Shown here in pieces: positions 43,757 to 53,350 of a stretch of 64,000 nucleotides of DNA. How positions within the stretch are numbered: the stretch's first letter is position 1; the number at the start of each line of letters is the position of its first letter. The position numbers and the translations under genes were made by a program. A model generated the notes under the pieces. It had not been told where the DNA came from, made no database searches, and saw only the letters and a program-made list of their open reading frames with translations. Origin of the DNA: Hysterangium stoloniferum (lineage: Eukaryota; Basidiomycota; Agaricomycetes; Hysterangiales; Hysterangiaceae); NCBI GenBank assembly GCA_015178975.1, contig WHVD01000206.1, positions 1 to 64,000 on the forward strand. Reading direction: 5' to 3'.

Positions 43757-44509
43757 TTCCCATTTTTCTATCTTTGATTGGTTTACCATGCTCTCCTTTG
43801 AATCTTTCTATAGTCTGTTGTGTTACATTAACAACCGATCATCTTCATCTCCCTGGTTTGTATATGCTCTCTTTCTCATTACCCATCATTGTAGAATTAT
43901 TCACACGAAATATTGATTTACTTTGCCTTTATCAAAAATTTCGTCTGGATGGTGTGACTAAGTCTTTGTACATTGTTGGTGTGCAAATCAGAATGTGTTT
44001 GATTCTCGCTAGTGCAAGACCAGTTGCCTGGCTACTGTCCATGATCCATGATGTGTTCCTTCGAAACATCCTCACTGATGTCTATAGTTTCTCATGTGTG
44101 CATGCTATCTCGACAACTGATCTTTATGGGTCACAGCGTTTTGGCTTGTAAACCGTAGCCTGAATTTATATGAATCATTGTGAAAGCATTGATTAGTTAC
44201 AATGATGAATGATAAGTCTGGCCAAACGGCCTTCTGAATAGCTGATGCGCACTTCATCACCGGTGAGACCCCAGATCGGGCTAATACATCCACCGCTGGG
44301 ATGATCAGCAACTTTAATCAAAGGATGGTGTAAGACTAGTATCTGCTGTGGGTGCAGACAGATACTAGAAATGAGTGATGGGGAACAAACCACTACTGTA
44401 TTCAAAATCCACATGTAGATAGTACATATGAACAAGTGGAGAACAATGGGAAGTGAGAATAATGAGGAATGCATTAAAAGTATATTTCATAGTAGAAATA
44501 TTAAAGGTG
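43757..44509. other. Second gene-island edge, no gene seen
   Basis: T-rich up to about 44150, then repeat-like sequence leading into copia-like LTR sequence. The open stretch near 43753-44151 is spurious. Confidence 0.45.
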
Positions 44510-44597
44510 TAGAAAAAAATTGACCCAGCCTGGGATTGAACCAAGGACCTCCTGGCTTTATATGCCAGTGCTCTTAACCACTGAGCTACTGAACTTT
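44510..44597 (-). repeat. tRNA-derived repeat, copy 2
   Basis: The minus strand has an A box (TAGCTCAGTGGTTAAGAGC), an anticodon-like stem CTGGC/GCCAG with a 7-nt loop ATATAAA, a B box GGTTCAATCCC in a T-arm CTTGG/CCAGG, then a T run and TTCTACACCTTTAA. The acceptor stem pairs poorly, so it is a tRNA-derived repeat rather than a working tRNA gene. Confidence 0.65.
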
Positions 44598-45358
44598 ATA
44601 GTCTAGTATTATATGATGGATTATATATATATACATACATATAGGTCTTCTGATGCCTATCTGGGACTTATAACTGTAACAAGTGACTGATGCCAACCTG
44701 GGACTTCTAACAGTCTGACACATAGATATTGTATTTTCCAATCCCAACACTTCCCCTGAAATCAATATCTAATCTATTCACTCTACACAGCATCACCGAT
44801 GGGTATAACAAATAGTATGTCTCAGTCGACAAGTAGTAAGAATCAACTGAGAAGTACATAGTTTTGTGAGGTTTGTATTTAAGTACAAGAGAACAATAGC
44901 AAGTATCATGGGTCATGTGGTCATACAATACTGGGCAATAGAACAATTAGCCTACAATGAGAACAAAAAGAATAGTGAGACAAAAGTCCCAATAGGGACA
45001 CACAATAAGACCAATGGGGTTCTGTGCCCCTTTCAACTTTATAGATACACATTAGCCTAATGCTAACAATGGGGCCCATAACCTATTGAATCTGTATGAA
45101 TTATCTGTTGATGCAAAGGGGTATATGTTGGTACACTGTGGATGCAAGCAAAAAGTGTTAGGATTACTAAGCTACTGTACAGAACTACATAGCCTAGCAT
45201 GAAATACATATATTGGCAACCCACAAGTGTCATCATGGTGAAATTACTACTGAAAAGCCAAAATGTTAATATTATCTATAACAGCTGAATCCCACACAGG
45301 ATCCAAGGTCTCAAAAAAGATGCATGATGTGGCAAGTGGCAGAATATATGAGGGGATT
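44598..45358 (-). repeat. Copia-like LTR N2 (from 44749 leftwards) and internal remains
   Basis: On the minus strand a purine tract is followed at 44749 by TGTTGGGATTGGAAAATACA, the same start as N1. Sequence right of it is decayed internal region without an intact frame. Confidence 0.5.
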
Positions 45359-45594
45359 GTTAGGATCCTGTGATTTGGACCCCTGTGATTTGTTTTTTAC
45401 TAGAAAACCCTTGTTGTCTCATTATCAAAGCCTCCACCATGTCATTACCCCTTGCTACATCCTTCCTAGCTGTTGTTGCTCATTTTCTTGCTAGTTAACA
45501 CATTTTATTTATGTAGATAGCAATACAGTTTTGTCCACCCCATGCAACTGAATTTATTGCATTTCATTTAATTATCATCCCCCATACTCTAACA
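45359..45594 (+). repeat. Short LTR candidate, family R
   Basis: 236 bp, TGTTAGGATCCTG...ACTCTAACA, preceded by the purine-rich ATGAGGGGAT, so a 3' LTR of a copia-like element is likely. A8 is inserted 3 bp after its end. Confidence 0.5.
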
Positions 45595-46360
45595 ATGTGT
45601 TATGACTGGGAATCCCACTGGACTCTGGGCACTAACTTTGCACCTGTACCCTACATACACCAATTATCAGTTTACCAGAATACCTGCCAGACTCTGGATG
45701 TCAAACCTGTCCACACTTGACCTTCGTTACTTCATGTATCAGTCACCAGAATACCTGCTGGAACCTGCTCCTGTGTGATGTATTAGCCTTATTTTAATAC
45801 TATTTTCCGAAAAAGGAGTCCAATGCTCTATCAAAATGTGCAAATACTCAATTCACTGCAAGGTAAAATAATTTAAGTATTTGATATTAATCAGTGGCAG
45901 CCTAAATAGACTTAGAACCCCTGAAGTCAAGAGTTTACTTGAATATATGCACCCTACTTCGCAAAGAAGGTTTTGAGAGCTGCTTGTGCAAGCTTGTTCT
46001 TTTTCTGTAAAAACACTACTAAAATATGAATAACAATTTACTGATTCCGAAACTAGATTCGACTTCGATTCTAGCTAGTTTATATATATTTTATACTATT
46101 TATCAAACAGTAAAAATATTTATAAACAGGTCAAAAGATTAGATATAGAATAAAACACTATTTGGCTAATATATGCTTTATTTACACTAACCTACAGGGT
46201 CTACTGTGATACTAACTTATCAGGATCTTAATGTAGTCTTAAGGATTCTGCAAGAATATTCTCAGTATTTGTTTATGCCAAAAACCGGGTAGAAATTAGA
46301 ATATATGTATTCCTAATCTCAATATAACCTAAAATATTTATTACTTTAATTTATAACCAA

Positions 46361-46600
46361 CAACTCAACTAGAGGTGGATTAGTAATAAAGGATAGCCAG
46401 CTACTCAACTAAGAGGTGGCAAAAGGGGAACAAGATTGTTTGTCAGAAGCTCAACTAGAGGTGACAAGGGGGTAGGATTATTATGTCAGAAGCTCAACTA
46501 GAGGTACAATGGATCCTGAGATAGCTTAGGTCAGCAGCTCAACTAGAGGTGACTAAGTGTTTGTATTTATTTGTCCAACAGCCCAACTAGGGGTGGAATA
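46361..46600. repeat. Degenerate tandem repeat around CTCAACTAGAGGTG in element M
   Basis: About six units with a core CTCAACTAGAGGTG, spaced 30-60 bp, in the predicted transcribed part of M. Confidence 0.8.
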
Positions 46601-46682
46601 AACTGCTTGCTGCAGTGGCACACTGATGTGGCTGATAAAATGTAGTAAAGATTGATATTGATTCAAGGCTGGAGCTGAGCTC

Positions 46683-46690
46683 CTTATATA
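46683..46690 (-). promoter_or_regulatory. TATA box of element M
   Basis: TATATAAG on the minus strand directly downstream (in transcription sense) of the heat-shock-element array. Confidence 0.55.
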
Positions 46691-46710
46691 CATTTTAGTC
46701 TGAGACATTT

Positions 46711-46922
46711 AGAAGATTCTAGAAGATTGAATGATGTCATTTAGAATTTTCTAGAATTTTCTAGAGCATTGTGGAAGGTTCTAACTACTTTCTAAGACAC
46801 TATAGAATATTCTTGGCATAATAGAACATTCTGGAAACTTACAGAATATTCTACAATATTCTATCTATTATTAGTACCTATTAACTACTATTACTTTGAC
46901 AGCCACTGGAATGTTCCAGAGA
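46711..46922 (-). promoter_or_regulatory. Array of heat-shock elements (nGAAnnTTCn)
   Basis: Alternating GAA/TTC at 2-bp spacing: GAAgaTTCtaGAAgaTT at 46712-46729, GAAttTTCtaGAAttTTC at 46744-46761 followed by taGAG, GAAtaTTC at 46805-46812, GAAcaTTCtgGAA at 46824-46836, GAAtaTTC at 46844-46851 and GAAtgTTCcaGAG at 46909-46921. Three or more contiguous units are what trimeric heat-shock factor binds. Confidence 0.6.
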
Positions 46923-46959
46923 TTTCCGGTTTTTGCTGTAGTAGCATATATGATGACAT

Positions 46960-47165
46960 AATGCTCTCACGCCTGTGTGTGCGTATGACACCCTTCGCGT
47001 CTTGTGACTGTCACACATTGTGACTGTTGCGCGCCTGTGTGACTGTTGCGCACCTCTGTGACCATCATGCGCCTTTGTGACCGTTGCATGCCTCTGTGAC
47101 CATCCTACGCCTCTGTGACTGTCGCGCACCCTTGTGACAACTGTCACTTGTTGTGACAAGTTTCC
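46960..47165. repeat. About 19-bp tandem repeat in element M
   Basis: Nine or so units of the type GTGACTGTTGCGCGCCTCT, CpG-rich compared with the surroundings. Confidence 0.85.
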
Positions 47166-47227
47166 CGCGCGCCTGTGTAATAAACACAGGTGACTGGCTT
47201 TATATTATTATATTTATTATATTTATT

Positions 47228-47356
47228 TTTAGTTAGTTATAAATATAATATTTTATTATAATAATATAAATATAATATTTTATTATAATAATATAAATAT
47301 AATATTTTATTATAATAATATAAATATAATATTTTATTATAATAATATAAATATAT
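47228..47356. repeat. 27-bp AT-only tandem repeat in element M
   Basis: Four near-identical units of A/T only (built on TAATATAAATATAATATTTT), a likely unwinding or curved segment. Confidence 0.9.
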
Positions 47357-48232
47357 ATATTGCCTTGATTATGCACGATTATTTCGCATCGTGTTTTGTC
47401 GGCATCGGAGTTTGAAATGTCATGTGAATATCACATGATTACTCGCACGTTGTGAATAAGCGCTGAGTCGCCGACATATTAATCAAAAAAGAATAAAAGG
47501 TAAAAATTTAATAACTTGCTCAATTTATAAGTTACAAATACAAAATAAATTGTATAAATTCAGGATAAATCAAGTAAATATAGTACAATTTTATCGTCGC
47601 AATATAATTACATTTGAATATTTGTTTTCGCAATTTGTTAGGGGAAATTGTTTAAAAATCGGAAAAAAACTTAGAAATACATAACATCCTGTCTATCTGA
47701 CCCTGTCCCACGCACCAGTCACTGGACCCTGCTCGGAAAACCTGACAACTCTCTAACTGAGCCCTGTTCCTGTTATGGTAAAATGACCTGTCACGATTTG
47801 GACTCCACTCCCACCCCATTCCTGTTATTGTTTACAACCTGTCATGATTTGAACTCTGCTCTGCTCCATTCCATTCCTAACACCAAGTTTGGTGTTTACT
47901 TATCTCATTTCATGTTTGCTAGTTTAGTTTTCATTATTACTGGATTTGGTATGTTATACATTCCACAGTCTATATAGTCTGGCAGATGTTGTACATACAA
48001 TCCAGTCAGAAAAGCAGCTTAGATTCTTCCCAGTAATCTCAAGTACATTTTCCACTCCAATCTCCTCTTTGAAATACACCGCTTTACCTCATCAGAGCCC
48101 ATGGGCTCCGACCCATCTATCACTCAACTTCTTACCTATCTACATATCTCGACCCTTGACTCATCTCTGCCCGACCCCTTGACTTCCATGGGATTCCCAC
48201 AGTTGACTCCTCAACCTCTCAACCCACAAACC

Positions 48233-48548
48233 TATTAGAATAAACTGCAAGCCTGGGGAGCAAGTTGAATGATTCTCTATGTAGGGCAGAGAATGCGACT
48301 TAGATAGAGCGGTGTAGAAATAAACCGATGCTATAACTAGGCTTCCAGTTGAGGTTTCTACTCCTCAACTGGGGCTAACTATATACTATATTACATGGTT
48401 AGTGCATGGGTCTGTGCTCACAAGGAACTCGGAACTCCGTCACTAAACTAATAATACTATCACGGAAGTCCATGAACCGGCGATAACCTAAGCAGTCACA
48501 ATACAAGGTATGAGGTCATACTAATAGATGATACCTCATATTCCAACA
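48233..48548 (-). repeat. Small solo LTR, copia-like family L, copy L2, nested in A8
   Basis: 316 bp; in sense TGTTGGAATATGAGG...TTCTAATA. Perfect duplication AAACC (48228-48232, 48549-48553). Inverted relative of L1. Confidence 0.85.
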
Positions 48549-48811
48549 AAACCCCTCCTGGACTCCCTGGGATTCCTGTCTGCCCATCTGAAATTGGACA
48601 AGATGATCTCATGAGGGTGCAGCCTATAAGCTGAAGCCAAGTCCTACAGGCTTTCCCATGGGTTTCTCCGGAAACCCTCTGATAAGCTCCACACATGACT
48701 CTTAACACAATGTAGGCTTCAACAATGGATGTGTAGTCATGGGTTGAGTGGAGACACCACACAGGCACATGATTCAACCCTGAAAATGATGCAAATAAAT
48801 AATCAATGAAT

Positions 48812-50006
48812 TATTAAGCCTAAGGAGAATAGGAAGCTTATTTAGTGAGTTTCCTGGCAGGATGCAAATGAAGTACTGGGAAAGCCACAGGTGTGCCAAG
48901 GACAGATAGGACTATGGCTGCAGCTTATGTGCTGTGCCCTTGCAGAAGTATCAGTGTCCTAATTTCAGACAGACAAAGAAAGACTTGGTGTATTTTTAGA
49001 TGACAGAGTGGGGAGAAAGACTAAGATAGACTGAGAATGAAACCAGATTAAAAGTTGATATTCAAACCAAAGTACAGTGTTAAGCTCAGGGCTTATGGGC
49101 AGGGTTCTGGGGGAAACCTGCAGAGGTTCTGGATGGCAAGTAGGACTTGGGTTCAGCTTATGTGCTGCACCCTTGCATGATTGTCATGTCCTATTTTCAG
49201 ACAAGGATGAAATGGATAACCCATGGGGTCTAGGATGTAAGAGGTGATTGAGTTGGGAAGTCCAGAGACTTTGAGAATGATGGGAGAGTCAATGAGGAAA
49301 ACCTGCAGGTTCCAAGAATATGCTGGTACAAAGTTGAAAGCTAACTGGTAGTGTACTAGAGGTATGCTAAGTTGATTTTCTGATCAGATTGTAAGTACAT
49401 GCATAGTATAGAATTAAAGATTATTGTACTACAAATCTGGTTGGACAAAAATAGGCAAACAAGAAACAAGACAGGGGTGACCATACTAGGGACAAGGCTG
49501 GGACAAGATCTTCAAGCATCTAAGGGATCTGGGAAACCTGGGTGGAGCCAGTCAGCAGGTCATACTGTAAAAGAGAGATAAAGACTTATAGAGTAGGATC
49601 CAGGACCTGGCAGGTTGTCCAGTCTGAATATACAGCTACTTTATATTGCAGTATTTATACTAAGAGCAGGTGTAGCTTCTACAAATCAGGAGACAAAGGA
49701 TAAACTAAAAGCAAGGACAAAGACATAGAAAAATGGGTCTAGTGAGATACAGTATGGTGTAATTGGACAGTCAGAGGTAGTCCTAAACTAGAGACAAAGG
49801 ATTGTCCTAAAAGGAAATACTTGTGACAAGCATATTTTCAGAGAGGCCTTGGGTTCTGAGACAGGGTAAGGGGAATAAATGTATTTTGGAAGGTGCCTTG
49901 GGTTTCAGGGTAAAAAGGAATATGACTTGGGAAAGTGACTAGAGTTGAAATGGGAGATGATAATAAGGAGTGAATCCCAGGTGGAGTCCAGGCATGGTCC
50001 TTAATA
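48812..50006 (-). repeat. LTR, family I, copy I2, split by LTR H
   Basis: Reverse-oriented relative of 6242-6869: the sense start region matches (TATTAAGGACCATGCC against TGTTAAGACCCATGCC), with the U5 motif (reverse) at about 48910-48938. Outer limits are approximate because the target duplication is not recognisable. Confidence 0.65.
49078..49630 (-). repeat. LTR, D-like family H, nested in I2
   Basis: TGTTAAGCTCAGG at 49078, ending at 49630, with perfect duplication TACAG (49073-49077, 49631-49635). U5 motif (reverse) at about 49149-49177 and TTTTCTGATCAGATTGTA, the reverse of the D-type RNA-start motif, at about 49376. Confidence 0.75.
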
Positions 50007-50019
50007 CCCACCTTGCTCC

Positions 50020-51036
50020 CAAAGTAATGCCTCCCTCCCTCCCCAACAACAAGACTGATGAACAAAAGGATAGACCTGGCTGTGTTACAAATTATCCTGA
50101 AAAAAAAAAGTTATATGTATGTACATAACAGTGTTGTTATAGTAATTAAAAATAATAATCTTATGTTTCCTTGGCCTAATGGTTCTGCCTAGTTAAATTA
50201 ATTGATGTGTTTTTATTGAATATAAAGTTTTGAAAAATCCAATTTTTTTCTCATGGTCCTTGACCTTCAACTACCACCAATAACAACAACATCTCGACAT
50301 TTCTCTCATGGGTTCCTCTGATGATGACTTGGATGTCCATGCCATGCAGGTGGAACTCTTTAAAGTGACAGAAGAAGGAATGAGAGCCAACGAGAAGGTG
50401 AGGCAGGAGGTGCAAGAATCTCTCTACTCCCCAGCAGGGGAGTGAAATAAGGCAGCTGATGAGAATCAACTACAATATGAAGGGGAAGACAAGTCCCCCA
50501 TTTGTGATGAATATCCCACAGATCCACCCTAGGAAAATGTGGTTGAAAAAACAAACATGAATTATGCTATCTGCACTATCAATATAGTGCCAATGTACCC
50601 CTAACGAATTCTGAAATACAGGACCAGTAATTCAAGTGACATGTAGAACGAGTCAAAGTAGGCGCGTCAGGTCCACCATGATATAACCCACGCTCGTGCG
50701 TCAAGTCTGACATGGTGCATATGAGCAATTCCTGCCTATTGGAACGGCCGTTCCCACCGCCCTTTTCCAAGTTTTGACTACCACGGTCTGATAGGGGCAT
50801 AGGGGTAAACGCTCTATCTTTGAGGCAACTAGTGGTAAACATGGTTTGGTAAATAAGCCCGCTGTGCTGTAATTTTAGAGACCTAAAAGACTGCGTCAGA
50901 AATCTTGCAACGTATCATGTGAAGATCTATAGATTTTGATTAGCCTGTCCCTGGTAGTGCTTCCTGATAGTTGAGTGAACATAAAGACGTACAGGTCCCT
51001 AGTCAGCCTTTATATCACTCTAATATCTGTCCCGAA
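50020..51036. other. Non-coding part of the duplication upstream of F-box gene 1
   Basis: A short open stretch from 50309 (MGSSDDDLDVHAMQVELFKV) ends at 50446; it recurs with damage in copy 2 near 61992. It resembles no family I know and may be a retroelement remnant. Confidence 0.4.
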
Positions 51037-52191
51037 ATGAAAAGGTACGTCGATATGTAACAGATGATTTATTGTTATGACATTATTGAGGATTGTAGAT
51101 TTCGCACGGCATTATCGAACAAGTCACCGAAAACACCGAAAACACAAGCCTTATCGACACGTCAAGAACACAGGAGCGGAAGTTTTCACAAGCTAGTGGA
51201 CGATGTGATGAGGCGCATTCTACTTGAGCTCGACACCACCGATTATTTAGCACTCACACTGGTGTCACGCCGAAGCAGTGCTTTGGCTACGCCATTCCTT
51301 TATCGAGAGATAAAACTCCTTCTCACTCCAGTCGGTAACAGTATTACTGTCGCCGATAAGCAACCTCTACGGAAGTCGCAGGCTCGTCTTCGTAAAACAC
51401 TTACCACCCATCCAAGTTTATATCTACATATCCAAAGCTTTGGATGGTCCCTGGGACACAAAGAGTCATTGCTTCCGCTCATGCATTGTGTGGCAGCAAT
51501 GTCCAACCTTCGAAGAATCGAGCTCGTGAAGCCATATAACGGCGAGGAAATCGAGCCTCGTGAAGATTTCCTAAAATTCGTCCGTATTCTCCCCAAATGT
51601 AGGCAAGTTTTGTTAGAAGGAAACATCCCAGCAGAAGCTGCCCGATCATTGATTCATCCGGCTCAGCTCAGAGAACTATCTCTTGACGGCATGCCATCGC
51701 TGACGATCCCGCTACTTAGACGCCTCAGTAGTGGTGGTCAACTTGAATTTTCTAATCTCACATCCATCACTTTGAGATTCCCCGGGGGATATATGATGCA
51801 TGGACCGGGTATCATAAATATTCTGACTGTATGGAAAGGAGTTCTCTTGTCTCTAAGAAATGTTGTGGAAGACATTACGCTTGGGACAAGAATGACTCGA
51901 AAGGGCATAGCAGAGGAATGGAATATGGTCTCTCAACCACCTAAAGACGACTTCCTACGTGTTGTTCTACCAATATTTATCTCGCACAGTTTCCCTCGTC
52001 TGGTGTCCCTTATATTAGAAGGGTTTCCTAACTTAATCACGGTGGACACGTCAGATCCGTGGTACGCATGCATAGAGGCGATATTTATCACAGTGCCGTC
52101 TTTGATGATCACTTCCCCTCCCAAACCTTCGGAACATCTTTGGAAATGGGCGTACAATAATAAGGCAAATGATATGTGGGGCTTCATGTGA
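51037..52191 (+). CDS. F-box-like protein, copy 1
   Basis: Join 51037-51044 and 51099-52191: 366 residues. Exon 1 is only ATG AAA AG; a 54-nt intron (donor GTACGT, acceptor TTGTAG) restores AGA and leads in frame to FRTALSNKSPKTPKTQALST. The F-box-like helix region is at about residues 32-75 (VDDVMRRILLELDTTDYLAL, TLVSRRSSALATPFLYREIK). The rest has leucine-rich stretches (RELSLDGMPSLTIPLLRRLS, VSLILEGFPNLITV) of the kind that follow fungal F-boxes. F-box proteins link substrates to SCF ubiquitin ligases through Skp1; a substrate cannot be guessed. An unspliced start at 51064 is possible for this copy, but the same codon is ATA in copy 2, which favours the spliced model. Confidence 0.78.
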
Positions 52192-52873
52192 TAAATGATG
52201 GAGACCTTTTATATACGATGGACTTCAACTTCCTATGCTTAGTTGCGTACTTTGAAACCTCTGAATGTATATATTACGCCATGTTAAATTTTACTATATC
52301 ATACTAAGAAACATCTTTGAAGTTCTTCTTGTGGCAGAGTTAAATTATCTAAGAGTTCAAGGTCAAGAATGGGCCTCGCACATTCACGAAAATAGACATT
52401 GTTCATGGCATCAAAATGTTGACGATTATTTCACGTTTCACATCAGCTCTACACTTTTCCTTCCCAAAACGCGAATAGATTACATTGTAACTGCGGCATA
52501 ACTGTAACCCTGGGCGAAATGTACTAGTAAATGCAGCCTCCATGACAAATTTGGATCATTGAGTACTCATAATTAGTTATAGCATTATTTCTGAGAGATT
52601 GAGGTATCACCTTAATAGGCGCTGCCAAGGTTCTAGCATACAGGAGGACTCAGACGCTCCATGTCAGTATGGATAATATTATAGTTGGAGACGACTATGT
52701 GACATGAAATATTAACACGAGAACGGGTACATCTCATGACCAGAAAAAGCCATTTGAACACACAACAAGGCTATATATTGGTGTTTTTCACAGAATATAC
52801 ACCTTGTACCAAACTATCCCTATACAAAAATGTCCATAGGAGTTCGAATTAAAATGGGCCAGATCTTCCGTGG
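52192..52873. other. 3' flank of F-box gene 1
   Basis: Duplicated up to about 52470, then single-copy within the window. No gene. Confidence 0.45.
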
Positions 52874-53165
52874 TTAAACCAGCATTCCCGGATCGTTCGC
52901 GAGCCTGAGAAGGATAGTGGGAGAGAAAACATTAAGGGCCAAAACGATGGGAGTAGCATCCAACATATTGAAATAGACTTGCGTCTTAAGTATGGGTCCC
53001 TTAAATCCATCAGCTAGCTCTGCTGTTCGATAGACTGATCTAAATATTGTTCTTAACATGGTATATAACCTGGGATCAACGCTTGATTACCTGATAAGCA
53101 CAAGGATGGTGGATGTAAGGCTGCCATCAATTGCAGCCTCACTAAGTCTCAGTCCGAGTGTTGAT
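52874..53165 (-). pseudogene. RTA1-like membrane protein, C-terminal fragment
   Basis: The minus strand reads LGLRLSEAAIDGSLTSTILV then LI, a short intron of about 39 nt, then RTIFRSVYRTAELADGFKG and VYFNMLDATPIVLALNVF, ending near 52874. The order fits the last membrane spans of fungal RTA1-like proteins (lipid-translocating exporter family, seven spans; linked to drug and lipid resistance). The N-terminal five spans are absent; repeats, including a tRNA-derived copy, lie immediately upstream. Truncated relic. Confidence 0.6.
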
Positions 53166-53266
53166 AGGACTAGAGTATATTCATCAATGAACAGAGATGG
53201 TAGGTAAAATGATAATGAAAAAACTACTATGTGTTAGATTGAGTAATGCTAGCAGTGCTTCCCAGG

Positions 53267-53350
53267 GTCAGGTGGTGTAATGGTTAACACCCCTGCTATA
53301 TATGCAGAAGCCCTGGGTTCAATCCCCAGTCTGGCCATTCATTTTCTACA
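53267..53350 (+). repeat. tRNA-derived repeat, copy 3 (best tRNA fold)
   Basis: 53267-53338 folds as a tRNA: acceptor GGTCAGG/TCTGGCC, D-arm GTGT/ACAC, anticodon stem CTGC/GCAG with loop TATATAT, and T-arm CTGGG/CCCAG with TTCAATC. Position 33 is A instead of the near-invariant U, so a working tRNA is doubtful. The tail ATTTTCTACACTTTTAA matches copy 2. Confidence 0.65.

Larger units (their letters stand above)
45774..47686 (-). mobile_element. 1.9-kb LTR-like element, family M, with heat-shock-element array
   Basis: Ends TGTGATGTATTAG and AATACATAACA are inverted partners; perfect duplication TCCTG (45769-45773, 47687-47691). No coding frame, so it is probably a very long solo LTR. On the minus strand it has tandem repeats, then a heat-shock-element array, a TATATAAG box (about 46690-46683) and, 33-35 nt further, ATCAATATCAATC like the RNA-start motif of the other families. 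The U5 motif is not seen here. Confidence 0.85.
45598..48707 (+). repeat. Solo LTR, family A, copy A8, holding elements M and L2
   Basis: TGTTATGACTGG at 45598 to CTCTTAACA at 48707, with perfect duplication CAATG (45593-45597, 48708-48712). Without its two nested elements it is about 870 bp. U5 motif at about 48613-48642. Confidence 0.9.
49744..52470. repeat. Segmental duplication, copy 1
   Basis: About 2.7 kb repeated in the same orientation from about 61394 to the window end, 11.65-11.68 kb away. It covers part of LTR I2, non-coding sequence and the whole F-box-like gene with its 3' flank. Introns and flanks are as similar as exons, so the event looks recent. Confidence 0.93.

Noticed and set aside
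43753..44151. Second hypothetical gene after 43756
   Set aside because: T-rich 3' flank with no motif; it opens inside the last exon of the gene at 43071-43756.
52265..52501. Small gene 3' of F-box copy 1
   Set aside because: The frame is not kept in the duplicated copy and has no recognisable domain.
53267..53338. Functional tRNA gene
   Set aside because: The fold is good, but position 33 is not U, the anticodon stem has a mismatch, and the shared tail with other repeats points to a tRNA-derived repeat.
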